DNA of 35,695 nucleotides, from contig JABBNZ010000022.1 of the NCBI GenBank assembly GCA_019352035.1, positions 11,296-46,990 on the forward strand. Direction: 5' to 3'. A program made the position numbers and the translations under genes. Position 1 is the first letter of the stretch. Each line of letters begins with the position of its first letter. Origin of the DNA: Pseudomonadota bacterium (GTDB lineage: Bacteria; Pseudomonadota; Gammaproteobacteria; Steroidobacterales; Steroidobacteraceae). The notes beneath the pieces were generated by a model, which saw nothing but the letters and a program-made list of their open reading frames with translations, did no database searches and was not told the origin of the DNA. Shown one piece after another: positions 31,601 to 35,695 of this stretch.

Positions 31601-34156
31601 GCGAGCTATGCCGACGGCGCGCGCGAGATGAGCGCTCCGCGCTTCTTCGCGATCGGCGAGGGCCTCATCGGCCAGGCGGCCGCCGACCGCAAGCGCCTGC
31701 TCATCACCGAGCTCGAACCGCGCGCGATCCAGGTGCGCGGCGGCCTCATCTCGGCCTGCCCGCGCAGCGTCATCGTGCTGCCGGTGCTGTTCGAGGGCGA
31801 GGTGAAGGCGGTGCTCGAGCTCGCCTCGCTCTACGAGTTCACCCCCTCGCAGCTCGCCTTCCTCGAGCAGCTCACCGACAGCATCGGCGTCGTGCTCAAC
31901 ACCATCGAGGCGACGATGCGCACCGAGGAGTTGCTGAAGCAGTCGCAGCAGCTCGCCGGGGAGCTTCAGACCCAGCAGAGCGAGCTGCAGCAGACGAACG
32001 AGGAGCTCGCCACCAAGGCGCGCCTGCTCGCCGAGCAGAACGTCGAGGTGGAGCGCAAGAACACCGAGATCGAGCTCGCGCGCAAGGCGCTCGAGGAGAA
32101 GGCGGCGGAGCTGGCGCTGACCTCGCGCTACAAGTCCGAGTTTCTCGCGAACATGTCGCACGAGCTGCGCACGCCGCTTAACAGCATCCTCATCCTCGGC
32201 CAGCAGCTGACGCAGAACAGCGAGGGCAACCTCTCGAACCGCCAGGTCGAGTACGCCCGCACCATCCACTCGGCGGGCACGGATCTGTTGAACCTCATCA
32301 CCGACATCCTGGATCTTTCGAAGATCGAGTCCGGAACGGTCACCGTCGAGTTCGAGGAGCTCAGCTTCGCCACGCTGAGAGAGACCATCGAGCGCACCTT
32401 CCGCCACGAGGCCGAGACGCGCAAGCTCGTCTTCACGCTCGATTTCGATCTGCGGATGGCGCGCTCGCTCAGCACCGACTCCAAGCGCCTGCTGCAGATC
32501 CTGAAGAACCTGCTGTCGAACGCCTTCAAGTTCACCGAGCGCGGCGGAGTGCGCCTGCATGTCGCGCCCGCCACGGGCGGCTGGAGCATGGAGCATCCGA
32601 CGCTGAGCCAGAGCGGCACGGTCATCGAGTTCTCGGTGAGCGACACCGGCATCGGCATCCCGATCGATAAGCAGCGCATCATCTTCGAGGCCTTCCAGCA
32701 GGCGGATGCGGGCACGGCCCGCAAGTACGGCGGCACGGGTCTCGGCCTCGCCATCAGCCGCGAGCTCGCGCAGCTGCTGGGCGGTGAGATCCGCCTGAGC
32801 AGCTCCCCGGGCGCGGGCAGCACCTTCACCCTGTATCTGCCGCAGTCGCAGAGCGGCGTGGCGCATGCGAAGGGCGCCGCCGCGGTTGCCGCCCCGGCGG
32901 CACAGGCCCTGTTACCCTCGGCCCGTGCAGCCGGGTCTCGCGTCGAGGAGATCGCCGACGATCGCGAGGACATCTCCCCCTCCGAGGCGGTGCTGCTCGT
33001 CGTGGAGGACGATCCGCATTACGCGCGCGTGCTGCTCGACCTCGCCCGGCAGAAGGGGTTCAAGGTGCTGGTGGCCGGCAGCGGCGAGCGGGCGCTGTCG
33101 CTCGCGGCGAAGCACAGGCCGACCGCGATCTCGCTCGATGTCTTCCTGCCCGATATGCTCGGGTGGACCGTGCTCAACCAGCTGAAGCGCAATCCCGACA
33201 CCCGGCACATTCCGGTGCAGCTGCTCACGGTCGAGGATGAGCGCCAGTATGGCCTCGAGCGCGGGGCCTTCTCCTTCGTCACCAAGTCGGTGACCACGGA
33301 AAGCGTGGAAGGAGCGCTCGAGCGGCTGAAGGAGTTCACCACCGCGCAGCCGCGGCGGCTCCTCGTGATCGAGGACAATGCGGCGGAGCGGCTGAGCATC
33401 ACCGAGCTGCTCGGATCCGGGGACATCGAGATCGAGACCGCCGCCAGCGGCGCCGCCGCGCTGGCGCTCATGCGCGAGCGCCCCTTCGACTGCGTCGTGC
33501 TCGACCTCTCCCTCCCCGATATCTCCGGCTTCGAGCTCCTCGCCGAGGTGCAGAAGGATTCGAGCCTGCGGAATACGCCCATCGTCGTCTTCACCGGACG
33601 GGAGCTGACGATGGAAGAGGAGGCGGAGCTCAGGCGCCAGGCGAAGAGCATCGTGCTGAAGGGCGTGCGCTCGCCGGAGCGGCTGCTCGATGAGACCGCG
33701 CTCTTCCTGCATCGGGTGATCACCGATCTGCCGGCCGAGAAGCAGCAGATGATCCGCTCGCTGCACGAGAGCGACGATGCGCTGCGCGGCCGCAAGGTGC
33801 TGGTGGTGGACGATGACATCCGCAACGTCTTCGCGCTCAACAGCCTGCTCGAGCGGCACGACATGCAGGTGGTCAATGCCAGCAACGGCTACGAGGCGAT
33901 CGACCTCCTGGAGCGGACCGAGGAGCTTTCCCTGGTCCTGATGGACGTGATGATGCCTGAGATGGACGGCTATGAGACGATGCGCCGCATCCGCACCAAA
34001 CCGCAGTTCAAGCTGCTGCCTATCATCGCGCTCACGGCGAAGGCCATGAAGGGCGACCGCGAGAAATGCCTCGAGGCCGGCGCTTCCGACTACGTCGCGA
34101 AGCCCGTGAACAGCGAGCAGCTCCTGTCCCTGGTCCGGATGTGGCTGCGCCGGTGA
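28691..34156 (+). CDS. Soluble multi-HAMP hybrid histidine kinase (HAMP array-GAF-HisKA-HATPase-three REC)
   Basis: A 1,821-residue cytoplasmic sensor; no membrane segment is visible. Residues about 25-900 are HAMP-like modules. From residue 214 they fall into 92-residue pairs, one canonical ([17 protein letters not shown]) and one divergent ([18 protein letters not shown]), giving about 19 in all. A GAF domain spans about 920-1075, then a coiled coil, HisKA with His1157 in SHELRTPLN, and HATPase with DTGIGIP and [10 protein letters not shown]. Three receiver domains follow with phospho-acceptors D1483, D1605 and D1752. The layout recalls group III (Nik1/Os-1) kinases of fungi, in which the HAMP array senses osmotic or cell-envelope stress. 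The ATG at 28691 is preceded by GGAGAG; a GTG at 28685 is possible. Confidence 0.93.
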   Translation: MQSQEHGPEPKRRKTNGGARRPEPDALDLREVLRALQSVRDGDFSVRLPGDKAGLAGKISDTFNEIVSSNERLASELERAGRIVGKEGRTRHRVGLDRRCGAWGAMEASVNTLIDDLLWPTTEVTRAIAAVAKGDLSQTMSLEVDGRPLQGEFLRSASIVNAMIEQMSAFTSEVTRVAREVGTEGKLGGQAAVAGVSGTWKDLTDSVNSMASNLTGQVRNISEVTIAVASGDLSRKITVDVRGEILQLKEAINTMVDQLRSFASEVTRVAREVGTEGKLGGQAIVPGVAGTWKDLTDSVNAMATNLTGQVRNIAEVTTAIARGDLSRKITADVKGEILELKDTVNIMVDQLNSFAAEVTRVAREVGTDGKLGGQAAVPGVAGTWKDLTDSVNSMAGNLTGQVRNIAEVTVAVANGDLSRKITVDVRGEILQLKEAINTMVDQLRSFASEVTRVAREVGTEGKLGGQAAVPGVAGTWKDLTDSVNSMAGNLTGQVRNIAEVTVAVANGDLSRKITVDVRGEILQLKEAINTMVDQLRSFASEVTRVAREVGTEGKLGGQAAVPGVAGTWKDLTDSVNSMAGNLTGQVRNIAEVATAIARGDLSRKITVDVRGEILQLKETINTMVDQLRSFASEVTRVAREVGSEGKLGGQAVVPGVAGTWKDLTDNVNSMGGNLTAQVRNIAEVTTAVARGDLSRKITVDVQGEILQLKETINTMVDQLNSFAAEVTRLAREVGTEGKLGGQAEVPEVAGTWKDLTDNVNVMANNLTNQVRGIVKVVTAVANGDLRQRLTVESKGEVAALADTINSMTDTLATFADQVTSVAREVGVEGRLGGQAHVPGAAGTWKDLTANVNLLAANLTTQVRAIAEVATAVTQGDLTRSIQVDARGEVSELKDNINAMIGNLRATTERNTEQDWLKTNIAKFSRMLQGQRDLVTVGRLLLSELAPLVNVQQGIMYVMEGMNDSSCLKELASYADGAREMSAPRFFAIGEGLIGQAAADRKRLLITELEPRAIQVRGGLISACPRSVIVLPVLFEGEVKAVLELASLYEFTPSQLAFLEQLTDSIGVVLNTIEATMRTEELLKQSQQLAGELQTQQSELQQTNEELATKARLLAEQNVEVERKNTEIELARKALEEKAAELALTSRYKSEFLANMSHELRTPLNSILILGQQLTQNSEGNLSNRQVEYARTIHSAGTDLLNLITDILDLSKIESGTVTVEFEELSFATLRETIERTFRHEAETRKLVFTLDFDLRMARSLSTDSKRLLQILKNLLSNAFKFTERGGVRLHVAPATGGWSMEHPTLSQSGTVIEFSVSDTGIGIPIDKQRIIFEAFQQADAGTARKYGGTGLGLAISRELAQLLGGEIRLSSSPGAGSTFTLYLPQSQSGVAHAKGAAAVAAPAAQALLPSARAAGSRVEEIADDREDISPSEAVLLVVEDDPHYARVLLDLARQKGFKVLVAGSGERALSLAAKHRPTAISLDVFLPDMLGWTVLNQLKRNPDTRHIPVQLLTVEDERQYGLERGAFSFVTKSVTTESVEGALERLKEFTTAQPRRLLVIEDNAAERLSITELLGSGDIEIETAASGAAALALMRERPFDCVVLDLSLPDISGFELLAEVQKDSSLRNTPIVVFTGRELTMEEEAELRRQAKSIVLKGVRSPERLLDETALFLHRVITDLPAEKQQMIRSLHESDDALRGRKVLVVDDDIRNVFALNSLLERHDMQVVNASNGYEAIDLLERTEELSLVLMDVMMPEMDGYETMRRIRTKPQFKLLPIIALTAKAMKGDREKCLEAGASDYVAKPVNSEQLLSLVRMWLRR
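29330..31261 (+). repeat. Seven tandem 276-bp units encoding HAMP pairs
   Basis: Units begin at 29330, 29606, 29882, 30158, 30434, 30710 and 30986, each exactly 276 bases (92 codons), with a half unit starting at 31262. The constant period without indels shows in-frame expansion. Similarity is highest in the middle units and falls toward the last one. Confidence 0.9.
29840..30466 (+). repeat. Perfect 351-bp direct repeats inside the HAMP array
   Basis: Bases 29840-30190 and 30116-30466 are identical, offset by one 276-bp unit. The flanking bases differ (29839 C versus 30115 G; 30191 A versus 30467 G). Even synonymous positions agree, which points to a very recent duplication or gene conversion of one HAMP pair. 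Confidence 0.92.
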
Positions 34157-34184
34157 TGGCGCCGGATCGGGGGGCCCCAGCGAC

Positions 34185-35695
34185 ATGTCCATGAGCGAAA
34201 TCAAAGACAACGTGAGCATCCTGCTGGTCGACGACCAGCCGCAGCGGCTGATCGCCTATCGCGCGATCCTCGCCGATCTCGATCTGGGTCTGGTCTGCGC
34301 GCGCTCCGGCCGCGAGGCGCTCGAGCTGCTGATGGACCACGACTTCGCCGTGGTGCTGCTCGATGTCAGCATGCCCGACATGGACGGTTTCGAGGCGGCG
34401 AAGCTGATCCACGAGCATCCGCGCTTCGAGAAGACCCCGATCATCTTCGTGACGGGAGTGCATCTCGATGATCTCGACAAGTTGAAGGGCTACTCCCTCG
34501 GCGCCGTCGATTACGTCTCGGTGCCGATCGTGCCGCAGATCCTGCGCAGCAAGGTGTCGGTGCTGGTCGAGCTCTATTGCAAGAGGAAGGAGCTGCAGGA
34601 AGCGAACGAGGAGCTGGCCCACGCGAACGCACGGCTCTCCGAGGCCAACATCGCCCTGCAGGAGGAGAAGACGCGCGAGCTCGAGACGATGAACCTCAGC
34701 CTGCAGCGGGCCAATGCGGAGCTCGGGGCGGTGAACCGCTCGCTGCAGAGCGAGATCGGCGAGCGCGCCCGGATCGCGCAGGCCCTGAAGGAGGCCGACC
34801 GCCACAAGGACGAGTTCCTCGCCATGCTCGCCCACGAGCTGCGCAATCCGCTCGCCCCGATCCACAACGCGGTGGAGCTCATGCGCCTGAAGCCGCTCGG
34901 CGACCCGCAGCTGACCTGGGCGCGCGATGTGATCGCGCGCCAGCTCACGAGCCTCACGCGTCTGGTCGACGATCTGCTCGATGTCTCGCGCATCACGCGC
35001 GGGAAGATCAACCTCACCCGTCAGGTGGTCGAGCTGGACGGGCTCATATCACGCGCGGTGGAGACGGTGCACCCGCTCCTGGATGAGTACGGGCACGAGC
35101 TCACTCTGGAGTTGCCGCAGCCCGGATTGAAGATCTTTGGCGATCCCACCCGCCTCACGCAGGCGGTTGCCAACGTGCTCGGCAACGCGGCGAAATACAC
35201 GGACAAGGGCGGGCAGATCTCCCTCACGGCGAAGGGTCGCGGCGCGGACATCGAGATCCGCGTCCGCGACAACGGCATCGGCATCCGGCCCGAGCTGTTG
35301 CCGCATGTCTTCGAGCTCTTTACGCAGCTAGATCGCGGCGACGGCCGCACGCAGGGCGGCCTGGGCATCGGGTTGGCGCTCGTGCAGCGGCTGGTGCAGA
35401 TGCATGGCGGTGAAGTGACGGCGGCGAGCGAGGGACCGGGCAACGGGGCGGAATTCGTGATCAGGCTGCCGATGCTGCAGGAGGAAGCGCAGCCCGCGGC
35501 AGCAGAGCCAGTCAAGGCGAAAGCGGCGGTTGCGCAGGCGGGGCGACCCGCCGAGGCGCCCCCGAGCGGCGCGGACGTGGCTTGCGCCGTCGCGCCGCTC
35601 GTGGCCGCAGGCGCCCAGGGCATGGTCCGCAGGATCCTGCTCGCGGACGACAACAACGACGCACTGGAAAGCCTCGCGACGCTGCAGCAGCTGAG
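34185..35695 (+). CDS. Hybrid sensor kinase REC-coiled coil-HisKA-HATPase-REC, 3' end outside window
   Basis: The frame is open from the ATG at 34185 (or 34191) to the window edge, giving 503 residues. An N-terminal receiver domain (SILLVDDQPQRL, phospho-acceptor D60 in LLDVSMPDMDG) is followed by a coiled coil of about residues 125-200 (QEANEELAHANARLSEANIA). HisKA has His217 in LAHELRNPLAP, and HATPase has NVLGNAAKYT, DNGIGI and GGLGIGLAL. A Pro/Ala linker leads into a second receiver (RILLADDNNDAL) cut by the edge. It lies 28 bp after the multi-HAMP kinase. An N-terminal receiver suggests it is phosphorylated by, or relays from, that kinase. Confidence 0.9.
   Translation, partial: MSMSEIKDNVSILLVDDQPQRLIAYRAILADLDLGLVCARSGREALELLMDHDFAVVLLDVSMPDMDGFEAAKLIHEHPRFEKTPIIFVTGVHLDDLDKLKGYSLGAVDYVSVPIVPQILRSKVSVLVELYCKRKELQEANEELAHANARLSEANIALQEEKTRELETMNLSLQRANAELGAVNRSLQSEIGERARIAQALKEADRHKDEFLAMLAHELRNPLAPIHNAVELMRLKPLGDPQLTWARDVIARQLTSLTRLVDDLLDVSRITRGKINLTRQVVELDGLISRAVETVHPLLDEYGHELTLELPQPGLKIFGDPTRLTQAVANVLGNAAKYTDKGGQISLTAKGRGADIEIRVRDNGIGIRPELLPHVFELFTQLDRGDGRTQGGLGIGLALVQRLVQMHGGEVTAASEGPGNGAEFVIRLPMLQEEAQPAAAEPVKAKAAVAQAGRPAEAPPSGADVACAVAPLVAAGAQGMVRRILLADDNNDALESLATLQQL

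Noticed and set aside
28634-32866. A 1,410-codon minus-strand open frame opposite the HAMP kinase
   Set aside because: It is the complement of a highly repetitive GC-rich gene. Its translation is an Ala/Arg/Leu/His-rich repeat with no recognisable domain, while the plus frame encodes a full kinase.

Overview
The window is GC-rich chromosomal DNA with tightly packed, often overlapping genes (many ATGA/GTGA stop-start overlaps), GTG and TTG starts, Tat-type leaders and large cytoplasmic hybrid kinases. This suggests a free-living, plant-polysaccharide-using proteobacterium. I cannot fix the genus from the sequence. I saw no tRNA, rRNA, insertion sequence or CRISPR.

Region 1 (1-11805) is an L-rhamnose locus. 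The 3' part of a GH106-type alpha-L-rhamnosidase runs in from the left edge. A divergent IclR regulator follows, and then a seven- or eight-gene plus-strand operon: L-rhamnonate dehydratase (rhmD), 2,4-diketo-3-deoxy-L-rhamnonate hydrolase, 2-keto-3-deoxy-L-rhamnonate 4-dehydrogenase, a lactonase-type amidohydrolase, the L-rhamnose/H+ symporter rhaT, an exported SGNH esterase, an exported GH78 alpha-L-rhamnosidase and an Asp/Glu-racemase-family protein. Together they can release, deacetylate, import and oxidise L-rhamnose to pyruvate and L-lactate by the non-phosphorylating diketo-hydrolase route. The first enzyme, rhamnose 1-dehydrogenase, is not visible here.

Region 2 (11956-18770) has an MFS transporter facing a minus-strand operon of four genes: a solute-binding-protein-like protein without a leader, a Tat-exported GH127-type (DUF1680) glycosidase, a RuBisCO-like protein (RLP) that keeps almost all RuBisCO active-site residues, and a DUF1537 acid-sugar kinase. 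A DUF1537 kinase next to an RLP is the known signature of D-apiose breakdown through 3-oxo-isoapionate. Rhamnose, apiose, arabinofuranose and fucose occur together in rhamnogalacturonan II, so one coherent reading is a locus for pectin side-chain sugars.

Region 3 (18823-27910), divergent from region 2 across a promoter with two palindromes, encodes a family III CoA-transferase, a MaoC-type hydratase, a complete ribose-type sugar ABC importer, a second IclR regulator, a second leaderless solute-binding-like protein, a Gfo/Idh/MocA oxidoreductase and an SDR very like 2-keto-3-deoxy-L-fuconate dehydrogenase. Its substrate is unknown.

Region 4 (27932-35695) is unrelated signalling: a small Cys-rich protein, a soluble hybrid histidine kinase of about 1,821 residues with about 19 HAMP-like modules (including a perfect 351-bp direct repeat) and three receiver domains, and the start of a second REC-kinase-REC protein cut by the window edge.
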